Assembly: GCA_009733775.1 (NCBI GenBank)
Contig: WOGZ01000088.1
Coordinates: 50,176 to 114,175, forward strand
DNA length: 64,000 bases
Source: Alectoria sarmentosa
Taxonomy: Eukaryota > Ascomycota > Lecanoromycetes > Lecanorales > Parmeliaceae
Direction: 5' to 3'
The translations under genes were made by a program, and so were the position numbers. Shown one piece after another: positions 43,891-54,757 of this stretch. The notes beneath the pieces were generated by a model, which was not told the DNA's origin, searched no databases, and saw only the letters and a program-made list of their open reading frames with translations. Numbering within the stretch: the first letter of the stretch is position 1; the number at the start of each line of letters is the position of its first letter.

Positions 43891-45365
43891 GTGTCAGCAG
43901 GGCAACTGCTTATAACTCAGGCGTTGGTTACGCACCCTCAATACACTTCAGGCCGCGAAGACGCTCACGTTAGCACGCGGACTACCCCAAGCTCCTGAAA
44001 GCGATCGGTTCTGCCAATGAAGATGGATCTCGCCGCAACACTTCCTGATCGATTGAAAGGCCATCTCTGAAAGCGTGCTCAAAATTCTCTGAATAAGCGT
44101 TAGTAGTCTTGTCACAGTAGGGAATAAACGTGAGTGAAAATTGTTTTTGAATTGTGTCCTCGCATTTATCACTGCTCGAAATCACCACGTCCAGATAATG
44201 TTGAGGCCAGACAACACGTTTCCACGTCGGAGAGCAGACGCTGGACGGAAGCGAGCTGCATTAAGATGAAGCAAGTCATTACCTTGATCATCGGCAAGAA
44301 GAGAGTGTTGTTTCGATGATGGAAATTGTCATCGCGACTCTTCCTAGATATCACCGAAAAGGGACTGTCTCAAAGACTAAATCTCACCAAATCAATCTTA
44401 CCCGATAAGAATGTTTGCCTTCGTGGCAATTAACGAATATCTGGGCACACAACCCACGATCAACGCATCCGAGATGATTCCACATGCCCACACCAGGCGT
44501 CCCTCTATCAACGTTTCATCTAGAATCGGATTCTAGCCCCTTCCGCCCGTTCCTGAAAAATTATCTAAAGATGGACCATAGTCCACCACTTTCCTGCGAT
44601 GCTGCCACTGTCTCAAGAACGGACTCGTCATTTGACTCAGCTCGCTCAAACTAAGTATTGTAGCTGCGTCCATGCTTGTGTCTGGCTTGCCAACAATGCT
44701 TCAAGGCTTTTTTATTATTGCTGAGGGCCCGAATAGCGATGTCAAAACGGTATGGTCGTATGTGGGGGTATAACTGCCGGAGCTGCGATGGGAGTGGCAA
44801 TTGGAGATCTGGACGTGAAAGCTTCGATATCTAGGTTGCGAGAAGAATAAGAACATGAAGAGCGTTCGACTGGAAGAGTGATGTTGGGCGCTGGATAGAT
44901 GTGAACGGGCGTAAAGAGAGTCTAGGTGATAGGCGCTGTGAGTGGGTTGTCTATGGGAGAGGCTGGAACTGCTGGTAAGGACGATCAGTGCCGCATTTGA
45001 CATTTCTCCTGAGTCGGCCGTAGTTGAGGGCTCTTGTGATGATATCCTGCAATATATGAGGGGGAGATGAGAGGTTTTCATTCAATCAGAAAGATCCGGC
45101 GATCTCTAGTACTCTGAAGAACTTCTTTGTTCTTCTTTCACGCACTGCTGGGCATCTGTTGAGAGCGGCGCTCTCCAATGCTGCGTCGCTTTGTTTCTAC
45201 TGGCGGGAAAGTGGGAGCTAGGACTCGAGCAGCCATTGTCATGCAGAGCCGACGAGGCAAACAAGCCTCTGTTGGAGCAGAAGTTCTTCCCACAAAAGCT
45301 CATCCGGCAGCTATATGATGAATTCCTTCGGCGGTTATGAGGGGAAATAGCGCTACATGCAGCCC
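43891..45365. other. Intergenic; may hold the lost 5' end of the permease
   Basis: The N-terminal cytosolic part of the permease was not found with confidence. Frames at 44701-45081 and 45106-45303 have no domains. Confidence 0.5.
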
Positions 45366-46145
45366 TTACGACTTGGAGCCTTCAAGCTTATACCTAAAAG
45401 TCAGACTTACTCTCTTCCACCCCGGCCCTCTCGCCTTCGGGCTTCTCACAATCTCGTGCTGCCATCTCCATCGGCTCTCCCCCCTCATCACCAACAAGCT
45501 CCGTCCCGGCATGTCCACATCGGCCTTTCTCCCAGTCTTGTTCGCCTTGCCAGCTTTCCCACTACGCACTGAACCATCAAAAGGTTCTGTCAACTCACGA
45601 AACCGAATCGGACAAGCCGACAGCAAGCTAAGACCGACGACCGGCTCTCCGAATTGGAAGTTCTCGGTATGCGCAGAGATGCCTAGGTTGCCGGTGTATT
45701 CATTGACAATGCAATACTGCGGTCTTTGATGGTCGGGAAAAACATGCGCATCCACCATGCGCTGGATGAGCCACTCAAGCTCTCCGGGCATGGGCGGCGC
45801 TTGCAGTATCTCAGGCTTTGCGTTGGTGGGGATATCGGATTTGGTTGGCATGAGGCAGTATGTGCCTCCGAAGTGCATTGTGCGGCGGCTGAGATCCGTT
45901 CGCCAGGTACATATCGAAGGGTCGTTGAGGAAGCTTAGTATGCTCCGTTCCTCGGCAGGCTCTATGAAGTTGAGAAGGAGGGTTAAGCCTGGCACTGGCG
46001 TTTGTTCAAGAGTGAGGGCTTGCTTTGACTTTTCCTCGTGTCTGTGCTGAGAATGCAGCAACATTTGGTCTGGAGTCGGTCGTTTGCTAATGGGCTTGAA
46101 GAAGTCATCGATGACTTTTCGCTTCTTGTTCGATTGCTCCTCCAT
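45366..46145 (-). CDS. AlkB-like 2-oxoglutarate/Fe(II) dioxygenase
   Basis: 259 aa, single exon, ATG at 46145. The N terminus KKRKVIDDFFKPISKR has a PIP-box-like I-x-x-FF pattern that could bind PCNA. The fold then follows AlkB: PGLTLLLNFIEPAEERSILS, RRTMHFGGTYCLMP, then PQYCIVNEYTGNLGISAHTE with the first metal ligands in H-T-E, FGEPVVGLSLLSACPIRFRE, LVMRGESRWRWQHEI with the distal His, and WKRVSLTFR with the 2-oxoglutarate-binding Arg. The family removes alkyl groups from nucleic-acid bases or tRNA by oxidative demethylation. The usual H-x-D is H-x-E here, which may weaken or shift iron binding but also occurs in non-AlkB dioxygenases. Substrate unknown. Confidence 0.85.
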   Translation of the reverse strand: MEEQSNKKRKVIDDFFKPISKRPTPDQMLLHSQHRHEEKSKQALTLEQTPVPGLTLLLNFIEPAEERSILSFLNDPSICTWRTDLSRRTMHFGGTYCLMPTKSDIPTNAKPEILQAPPMPGELEWLIQRMVDAHVFPDHQRPQYCIVNEYTGNLGISAHTENFQFGEPVVGLSLLSACPIRFRELTEPFDGSVRSGKAGKANKTGRKADVDMPGRSLLVMRGESRWRWQHEIVRSPKARGPGWKRVSLTFRYKLEGSKS

Positions 46146-47420
46146 GGTATGGACTTAATAGATCACGGTGTTACTGCATCATTGGCGTTTGCCCTTTGCA
46201 TTCCCGATTCTTAGACAAGCGATCTGCCAATGAGCTATCTACCTTTGATCGATTCTTACATGGAAAAGTCGGGTTTTGTCCGAAGCGTTGGTAGATTTAC
46301 TTGAAGAACGGTGGCAAAAGAACAACAGGTTGAAGATCTTGGCGTCTCATCTCACAGAAGTCTAACCCCATTCATACTAGCCTTCGAGATTCCGTTGCTG
46401 TCGGCCCGGAGATCACACTTGACCGTAGAGGGATAGTCGAGGATCAAAGCAAAAATCCGATTGCAATTCGTACTCAATACGTTACATGTACATGCAATGA
46501 ATTGAGTCCACCAACCACCCTACTGTTGTGCCTCTTTGATTCGAGCCTATGCCCTTGCGAAGGTGCACGAGGCTGATTCAAGAGCAAGGCTGAACACATT
46601 GAACACTATTTACACCCCATCCTCGCAATCCTATCGGCCGACTTTTCATCATTAGCGTGCGACGAAATCACTGCGGTCGGAGAATAGCATTCCAGATTCT
46701 ACACGTACTATCATCTACCAGTGCACCGAATGGTATCAGCTTTGCAGTGTCTGTCACGCGAGAGTCCGAAAGCACAACAAAAGCATCAAAGCATTCAGCC
46801 TGGGAAATCTTGCGAGCGAGACCAACGATCTTTCCCTTCAGTCCGTCTCCTTCTTTCTAAGTTCCAAGACATCCTTGTTCCCGAGTGAGGAACACCTGTA
46901 GGAACAAAAATGTCTCCTGCAATAGCCAATGCTTTGTGCAATGTCCAACACAACGAGCAACGGCAACACCTCTCTCCATCAACTCTATGTCCTGACCGTT
47001 GGTAAATACCAGATCACTCGGTAAGTGGGTGTCAGAATTCGCGAAAAGTCTCAAGTCACTGCATGTATGTTTCGAGTCGACAGATGGGCATGATGGCGAA
47101 AGGTCAATTCAATACCTCCCTATGTAAAATCCTGGCACCAAAGCATCACGAGATCAAAGAGATTCATCGACTCGACATGAAAGAATCGATAGGTCGTGGG
47201 AAAACAGGGGCGCATATGCATGATTATCTAAGCAGAGCCATGCAAATTATGAGCTTTCGAGTCCTATCTTGAGCTTTTGAGCATTAGCTTTGAGGTTCCA
47301 CACACACTCTCTCAAAGTTCGCCCCGCAAAGAAAATGCACGCCAATTCGAATAAATGCACTTTTCAACGCCCCCCCCCTACAAGTCCTCTAAAACCCGCC
47401 ATATCATGGAACCGCTCACA
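46146..47420. other. Intergenic, no supported gene
   Basis: Upstream region of the AlkB-like gene and 3' flank of the zinc-ribbon gene. Short frames only. Confidence 0.6.
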
Positions 47421-47734
47421 TCATGAAGTGATTCGAATCCAGGGACACTGGCGGCATCTTCTGTGTTGGCAATCAGGATTACGGCATCTAGTGAGCGTTT
47501 CAATATTTCCAGCGCCGCAGCGATGGCAGCTCCAGTATGAATAAATGTATGGATTGGTCGTCGGGAGACCGGTGGTGAGATTATTTTCGCCGCTTGTGGT
47601 CCCATTGTCTGGCGTGTCTTGAATGTCCTGGTCTAAGTATTTGATATCAGTATCTCTAGAGTTCGAGAAGATTTGACTAGATACTTACCGATCTCAGGGA
47701 AAGCCTCGTCGTTGTTCACATCGTGATCAGACAT
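47421..47734 (-). CDS. Small zinc-ribbon protein, 85 aa
   Basis: Too short for ordinary frame listings. Exon 1 is 47734-47689 (MSDHDVNNDEAFPEI), donor GTAAGT; branch-like CTGAT; acceptor CTTAG; exon 2 is 47632-47421. The phases close to 85 aa. After an acidic, Thr/Asn-rich lead the C-terminal half is YWSCHRCGAGNIETLTRCRN then PDCQHRRCRQCPW: W-x-C-x2-CG-x2-N-x7-C-x4-C-x2-H-x2-C-x2-C. This is the layout of small fungal zinc-ribbon proteins (a W-x-C-x2-C-G start and a C-x2-H-x2-C-x2-C end). It probably binds one or two zinc ions; nucleic-acid or protein binding cannot be told apart. The overlapping frame 47378-47605 is its shadow. Confidence 0.75.
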
Positions 47735-49716
47735 GGTTGTTCGATCTGCATGTTGTTCACATTAATCATAGTCCGTCTTAATGCAAATAGGCAAGCTACC
47801 TACCCATGAAGTCTCCTTTCGTGAAGAAGAAGAGTCTGAGAGGTGTATGCTGCTTGAAAACCGCGAAGCCTTTGCTTAAGCTTGACAGAGTTGATTGCTT
47901 TTAGAAGAAGAAAGACCAAGAGAACAAAAGGAGTATTATGGTATAAGTACCAAATATCCAGAAGTGTTAACATACATACTCTCAACAATGAAACCCCAAG
48001 GTCTTGAAGCTTGACCGCTATTGTTAATTGAAGTGTTGTCATTCTTGTTGGACCGCCACTCTCCCGATATCTTTCATAATAGCGAATAGAAACATCTTCC
48101 GCAATTCCACTTCCAAGTGTCATCATCGACGGCACAGGCTAACATTGTATTGTCCAAAACCGAAAGTGTCAGAGGAATGGCGAAGGCCAATTGCAACCGA
48201 GCGACCGGCGTGACACAAACAAGAATCTGTTTCATATCTCGACTGTCGAAACGGCCAGAAGAGTAGCTAAGGTTGATAGTCAACTTGTGAGCCGTGCTTG
48301 GGTTTAAAAAGCTTACCTTCGTACAGTGGCAACAGACTGGGCTACTCCAAAGAGTGAAACCAAATTCGGCGCGTGGCAAGCGAGGAATAGTACCAGTCCT
48401 TACAACATTACCGCGGATCGGCCAATCGGCATGATGAAACCGCCTTTGATGCTGTGAAGCCTCGGGCACGGACCGTACTCCGGAGCGCTGGCGGTCAGAG
48501 ATCTTAGAACGGTTGCATAGAGACTGTCCGTCAGATAGCCCATTCTCGCTGTGAATCGTATTACACAATCTTTTCAAACATTTATCTCAGTTCGATTCAA
48601 ATCAGAGCCTTCTTCGTTCTAGGAGTGGTGAAAGTGGACAGAGCTCTTAGGCGAAGCTGCCAGCGGCGAAGTGAACGACTTGCGGCACATTAAAGTCGGT
48701 GCCATTCGAAGCCGCTCACCAATAACCAAAAAGTCAAAAGCGTCGTCCTCACCGCTTCTCATCATCCTCAGTCATGCAGGAACCCGGTTCAGGGATAGTA
48801 ATTAGCTCAAGCCCGGTTCGCCGCTGCACAACCGCTCGATCTATTTCTTCACGGCCGTTACACGCCACCGATCAGCTCACTGATCAACAAAGTGTTAAAG
48901 CGGGGTTAGCCTTCAACATTGTTATGTTCTCATTGGCTGAGGTCAGCGGGGAATCAGGAAGGGCTTTACCGAGCCGATTGGGAGGGCGTCTGGCGTTAAA
49001 AGCGTGTGTCGTCGCTAATGTACTTTTGCTCTTAGCCGAGGTAGATAAGAGATTCTCTTTTCTTCCACTACGGCAAACTGAAATCAGCACTGCAGAGAAA
49101 GAGTAGTTCATATTGCTTGATGATCATGGGAGCGACCCCGAGCTCCTTCGATCACAACGAGGACAAGGGGAAGCGTTGGAGTTAGCGTGCATAACATTCT
49201 ATGAGCATTTCGAACTCGGATTCTGGATGATCTATTCTCAATTATTGAAGCTCCCAAAGGAATCCCCCTATCGTCAAATTGTCTCAAAACTTGCTGGTTA
49301 ACCTCATAAAGCAGGTCCCCTTTTCAGCCGGCGGAGAATTTCAGACTAGCCTCAAGCGAATCAAACTCATAGTGAGCATTGCGTTGCTTCCAAACGTGCG
49401 ATGATCAGACGTCAAAAAGCCTCGTCATCGGATCTGGAGTCAGGGGTTGGAAACCCTCCCATGTCGAATACATGCCGATAACCGATTCTCTTTTTCAGTC
49501 GGCGTAAGAAATCGAATTGAATTCGCCTTGAGCGAATCGAACTCGTAAGAAAAGCACGATTAGACGTCAAGAGGATCTTTTTTCGTATTTGGATTGAGCG
49601 TAAAAGAAGAGAAACGCTCGCTACAGCGGGACTGTGGGTTAGTGAGTTGCACAGGAGGTCAGAGCATGGTGGCCATGGCACATGGCCTATCGCACGGAAT
49701 GTTTCAGAAAAGCGAT
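47735..49716. other. Intergenic, no supported gene
   Basis: Frames at 47800-48135 and 48074-48577 (minus) and 48775-49106 (plus) lack domains and convincing starts. Two similar blocks occur at about 49318-49425 and 49485-49575 (both with a TTTTTCAG/CGGCG start, AAGCGAATC-x-AACTC and AGACGTCAA), an imperfect local duplication. Confidence 0.5.
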
Positions 49717-50035
49717 CATAGCAGGAGACACGTGTCCTGAGGGAGCGATATATATGCCTGTCCTACACCAGGCAATGGCTCTTCATTCGATTTTATCTCT
49801 TTCAGAGCCACCGCATTCTTGTCCCACCCACCCACGCCTGTATATAGCTTCATTTGTACTCCAGGTCTATGTCGTACAGGCGTGGGAGTTTTTCTTAGCG
49901 CTGGGGTACGAGAATATGCCTGTTCAGGCCTATATTCGCTACTAGCCCTGGTGTTGGGACGGCCCAATCACTACTTACGTCATTTGTATGCCCTCATTTT
50001 TGTGTGTGTCGTGTGCATTCGAGTATGCAAGCACT
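49717..50035 (+). repeat. Dispersed repeat family, copy C (uninterrupted)
   Basis: Starts CATAGCAGGAGACACGTGTC, includes GGCTCTTCATTCGATTTTAT, GGGGTACGAGAATATGCCTG and ACTTACGTCATTTGTATGCC, and ends with GAGTATGCAAGCACT. It is co-linear with copy B after removal of B's insertion, and with copy A in opposite orientation. No open frame. Similarity to copy B may extend about 50 nt further left. Confidence 0.82.
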
Positions 50036-51904
50036 AATCGATGAAAGCAAATGCGGGCAATCTCAACATCTTGAAATCCAAAAAGAGACGCTTAAATTTT
50101 CACGGCAAGGAAAAAGATTGCGTCACCACTCTAGGAACTAAATGGTCTTGACACATAGCTACAGTCTTTTCTTTCTCAGAGATAATTGCCAAGTCTGAGA
50201 CACCTATCGCCGCCCACTTGAGACTTTTGAATGTGGAGGCAGTGCGAGAGATGCGGTATACCATGAATTGATTCTCGGGGCTTTTTTTTTGGTCGAATTC
50301 GGCTTTGTCGGGCGGAAGTCGCTGCAACGTGCATGCTGGCTAGATACGATGTTTTCTATATCCGGATACTATGGAAAAATTAAGCTCTTGGATATGACGG
50401 ACAGTGAAAATAGAGAGCATAAGAGGGAAGAAAAGGTCATGCTGAGTAGAGACACAGATTTGTGGCAGTGATGGAGGTTGAGATTGGCGATTACTGTTCT
50501 GTTGGCACCCCCTATTAGAAAATGATAGAGAAAATTGATATCCCTACCCCCGCATCCAATGTTCGCTTACAGTCAACCTCATCCTCATCAATGCGCCAGT
50601 ACAACGCCATCACCAAGCATCACTAGGATGATTCGCCTCCTAATCACTCAAATTCAACTCCGCCGCCAGGTATAGTAGACTCACTAGAGGCACTCGACAT
50701 CTCTGATACTGACGCTGCTGATGAGCCACCTGAAGTTGCTCAAGCTCCAGGGCCACCACCATCATGGCAATTGGTAGGGACGGAGATTGCGGTGGCTGTC
50801 ATGGCTGGTATGGGTGTAGTCGTGAACACCGTGAGAGTGAGGCTAGGAAAGGCGGAGTAGGTGCATGTGCTTATCATAGTAGGATGAGGATCATTGTATG
50901 TTAGCCGAGGTGGCCTTGAGGTGGATGATTTCAGTGTCCTCAACGACTCACGCGATGTCGTAAGATGTAGGCGTCGAGAATGCTGTGTCGGTAACGACAG
51001 CTAAATTTGAGATTTTAAATGCCGGATAGCCGGTTGGAGGGTTCTGGTCTTTGCATATTCAGGTCGTAGTTGTTGTCGGCAAACATCTGATGTATGTAAA
51101 CTTTCCCTGACTTTTAGGGTACTAAGTGTACTATCAAAGCACGTGCAATGAGGCCAACGCCGCTCGATAAACTACCACAGCTGCCTACTACATGTCCAAA
51201 TGGAATATGTATTAGACGAGCTTGCAGAGTCTGTAGAGATCATGTACGAATTGGCGGTCAAGCTGCAGCTTATTAGCAAGATTTACGGCAGCTCAAGTTC
51301 AAAGGGGAATCACCAGGGAAACTGACCAGTCACTGTAAGTGGGGGATTCACATAAGCAGGAACAGCTTGACCGCCGACGGTCGACACTACTGCCGATGCA
51401 GCCGTGGTGATTTGGCCCGATGCATATCGAGCACAGAGAGCAAAGGTACCGACTCATGACCAAAAACGCCCTGCCATGATCGACAGCATGCGGAGGAAAT
51501 GTAATGCAAGGCAATAGAAAGAGAATGCTATTACTCAAGAATGAGTGTAAGAGAAAGGAATTAACAGCTATTAATCAACCATCAACATTATCCGCAATAG
51601 GACAAGAAGGCAGTGAAGACCCCGACACATTGCGATGATACTCATGGAATATCTCTACATGACTGAGGCCATGTTTTAATAGAGCCTCCATATGCCGCAT
51701 GATAACGCTGAAATCTTTTTCCCTTGGAGTCAACATAGTAAGCGTTGGATGAAACACATAACACAGTAGCAAGTCGCAAAATTTACCACGAGGCGGACAC
51801 AATTTGACAATGTAGTCGCAAACATACAGACTATTTCCGAATTCCCGTTGTCGCCCCAGACATCCAGGACTGGAAGCGAGCAAAACCGTTGCGAAACCGC
51901 CATT
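50036..51904. other. Intergenic, no supported gene
   Basis: About 1.9 kb with scattered short frames on both strands and no domain, signal peptide or splice pattern I can defend. Confidence 0.55.
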
Positions 51905-52129
51905 ATGCTCTTCACCACCGTCACTATAATCTCTCTCACACTCCCTTTCGCCTGTTCCCTCCTCGCTATTAACACCTACGGTATTGGCAACATGACTACT
52001 CACCATTTCATCTTCTGGGACATTTCTGGGTCGTCATTTTCCCTGCCTTGGCTTAATCAAGACCCATTATCACATGACGATGCTGAGATTGCCATCTTGG
52101 TTTGGAAATTGGTACGAACTGAGGATTAG
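51905..52129 (+). CDS. Possible small secreted protein
   Basis: 74 aa from ATG 51905. The first 20 residues (MLFTTVTIISLTLPFACSLL) look like a signal peptide; the remainder (for example ISGSSFSLPWLNQDPLSHDD) is short, without cysteines. No intron or family evidence, and a leftward frame overlaps it. Weak call based only on the signal peptide. Confidence 0.25.
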   Translation: MLFTTVTIISLTLPFACSLLAINTYGIGNMTTHHFIFWDISGSSFSLPWLNQDPLSHDDAEIAILVWKLVRTED

Positions 52130-52901
52130 TCTGTCGCATGTCTATGTCACATCTTTCGGAATCCCCCACACTATCGATAAACTCCAGCTCATTGCCCTAG
52201 AGCTTCTACAATCAGTAGCCATTTGCATCAAATACGCAAACAACCACAATCACACGCGTAAAGTCGGGTCTCTCGCCAATCAGCTTGCGCGCGTTGCCCA
52301 TCATTCTCGCCAGTCCGTTTCGCGAGCCAATTGAGCTCCATACCCGACGCTCAAATTCGCTAGCGACCTGAGACCCGCATTGACGACCCTTAGTGGGGAT
52401 TGTGTGATTTGTGTTGATATTTGCTTGAGCTATGGCACGGGAGTGGCTCAATCCGTGCCTGCCGTCAGTGGCGTATTGGTTTGAGGAAGACGAGCATTGA
52501 GTATGGAGAAGATGTAAGGATTTCTTGTCCGTTCTCAGTATTCTACATGGAATGGCTCAACTCGATTTTCGAGAACGAATGCTAAGAGCAACACCCCGCC
52601 ACAACCGTCAAGCATTCTACTCGAGACCGTTCGAAGACATCTCTCGTAGATTGGGTTTTAGCAACAGGTATATTGGCAATCAAAAGTCCTAGGTCCGCTT
52701 CAGCTGCAAACAATACTTTTCGTGGTTCTGCTGGGCGCTTGTTGCGCTTCTATGAGAATACATACTTAGGCTTATTCGTGTATCCGATTTTCTCATTGTC
52801 AAGTATCCTCAAGATTCTTTTAATCGCGTGCGTCTTTGCTTTAATTGTTGAGACTTTCTTTAAGTCGTGTCGAAATTTTCGCTCTGTAAAAGGTAGTCAA
52901 C
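52130..52901. other. Intergenic, no supported gene
   Basis: Upstream region of the pseudogene that follows. No gene supported. Confidence 0.55.
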
Positions 52902-54494
52902 ATGATGCAAACCATGAAACAGCTTCTGGGCCTGCAAGGTCCTATCCGGTCCTCAAAGTTGTCGCCCATTTTCGTTCCCATACTCTTTTTCATCTCATTC
53001 TCTCACACTCAGCATCTCTACCTACGACAAATCGCAGACTGTGCCGACCCCGCAGCAATCACCGACCCCTCATGCTGGGACGTCCTCGGAGTCCCCGCCT
53101 GGCTTTCGCAGTTCGCAGGGCCGAATTCCACTTGCGCAGCTTCGGATCTTGCACATGTGGATGAGGCTAATTCCTCATGGGGTGCGTGCTTCATCCTCAC
53201 GATCAACCAAGGAGCTGAAGGACAAATGGTTGCGGAGGGGTTGGGTAGCTTGAATGCAAACATTACTGCGAATTCGCTGTCTCGAGATGCATTGGAGATG
53301 ATGCCGGTTGGAGACCGTCCGCGCTATTTGTATGGTTTGAGCGCTCTCTCGAGCATTAGGGGTTTCTTCATAAACTGGAATGATGCTGTATCCTCCAACG
53401 CCACCGCCTGTGAGAGTGATGTTTTGGCGATCTTGGCGGCTTTGGATCCTAGCCAGCAAACCAGTTTTGCTGTTGATGATCTTTATCAGTCGCTGATGCT
53501 CGGGCTGCCGTTCTTCCTTGCGTACAATGGCTCTGGGATTCCGCTTGGGTTGTCTCTTGGAGATATTAGCGGTCTGCTGCTGGAGATGGTGAACTTTGCT
53601 GTGATGCCCCATTCGAATGTATCGAGCCCTCTTAATGTTACTGGAATGATACAAGCGAGAAGCATCCGCTCTCTACTCCCCCAGCTCGCTATAGCAGAAG
53701 GCTCAGGCGTCCAATACTGTCTTCAATCCACCGTGAGCAATCTAGACACGTTTCGCAATGTGACGACAGATGGCGCTTTCGCTTCATCAATGCCATGGTC
53801 AATCCCACAAGATCCAGCAAGCGTCGCACAACCCTTCTACACCTTTCTCGTTTCAAGCATCCTCGCACAGCAAAACTAGACTGTCCTCGCTCTCGTGGAT
53901 ATTGATGTCGCAGCGCTCTCCCAGGGCTCGTCGGGCACCTTGCCTGGATGGGTCCTTAGCAATTGCCCTACTTGCACCCCACCAGTCGACTTCAGCTGTA
54001 CGACCTATGACGGAAATAGCCAGTGCGGACGCTGGTGGTACAGCGAGGATTTGAATTCGAGCTTTACGCTTGTCCAAGGGAGCAACCCAAGCCATGACCC
54101 TACCAACATGATCTCCACTATTTTTCAACAAGGTTGGACCACAGGGGCCATTCTTTTCGAAAACGCAGCCATCTGCAACGAACCCCCAAGTCTGAATGGA
54201 ATATTGTCGACGATTCCGAAAGTGTAACGTCCCGCTTCGCCGCTGACGGACTATATGGATAGCTGGTTTTGGAGACTGCTTGGTGTGGCGCCGCTTGATG
54301 GGACTGCGTCTGTGGATGTTGTAGTGGGGGACGATTTTAATGCATATATTGAGCTGCATCCTGGGCCTGTTAGCCATCCGCGGAATACGCTCGTCAATGT
54401 GAGTGGCGGAAAGATAGATTTCTCGTGTTTGTCGCAGTTGGATCTGCAGGTGGGGTGGAATTGGAGCGCGATTGTGGCGGGAAATTTTTCATGA
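52902..54494 (+). pseudogene. Secreted glycoprotein gene inactivated by two nonsense codons
   Basis: One frame runs 531 codons from ATG 52902 to TGA 54494, broken only by TAG at 53877-53879 (AQQN-stop-TVLALVDIDV) and TAA at 54225-54227 (STIPKV-stop-RPASPL). Sequence style is continuous across both stops. A hydrophobic N-terminal segment (SPIFVPILFFISFSHTQ) suggests a signal peptide or anchor; the body has many N-glycosylation sites and paired Cys (ITDPSCWDVLGVPAWLSQF, CPTCTPPVDFSCTTYDG, SQCGRWWYSEDLNSSF). Family not recognised. TGG to TAG and CAA to TAA are both CpA-to-TpA changes on one strand, matching RIP. A truncated 325-aa product could still be made. Confidence 0.75.
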
Positions 54495-54757
54495 ATGGTT
54501 CACGAGGGGTAAGATCGTAGAGGAGTGGCAGCCCAATGTTGCTGAGAAGACATTAACATTGTCAGACTTAAGACACTAAGCGTATTTCGGGAGAAAGGAG
54601 CGTTGAGTTGGCGGCTTGGGCATTCTGAGCTTTTGAGTCGAATCAGTGCAATCATGTCATGGGGTTGATAAGTTTCATCTTCAAAGGCCTTTCATTTCTC
54701 GCCTCGATTTTGTAGCACCTATCCATGATTCTGCTTTCAGGGACATTTTTTGCCCAA

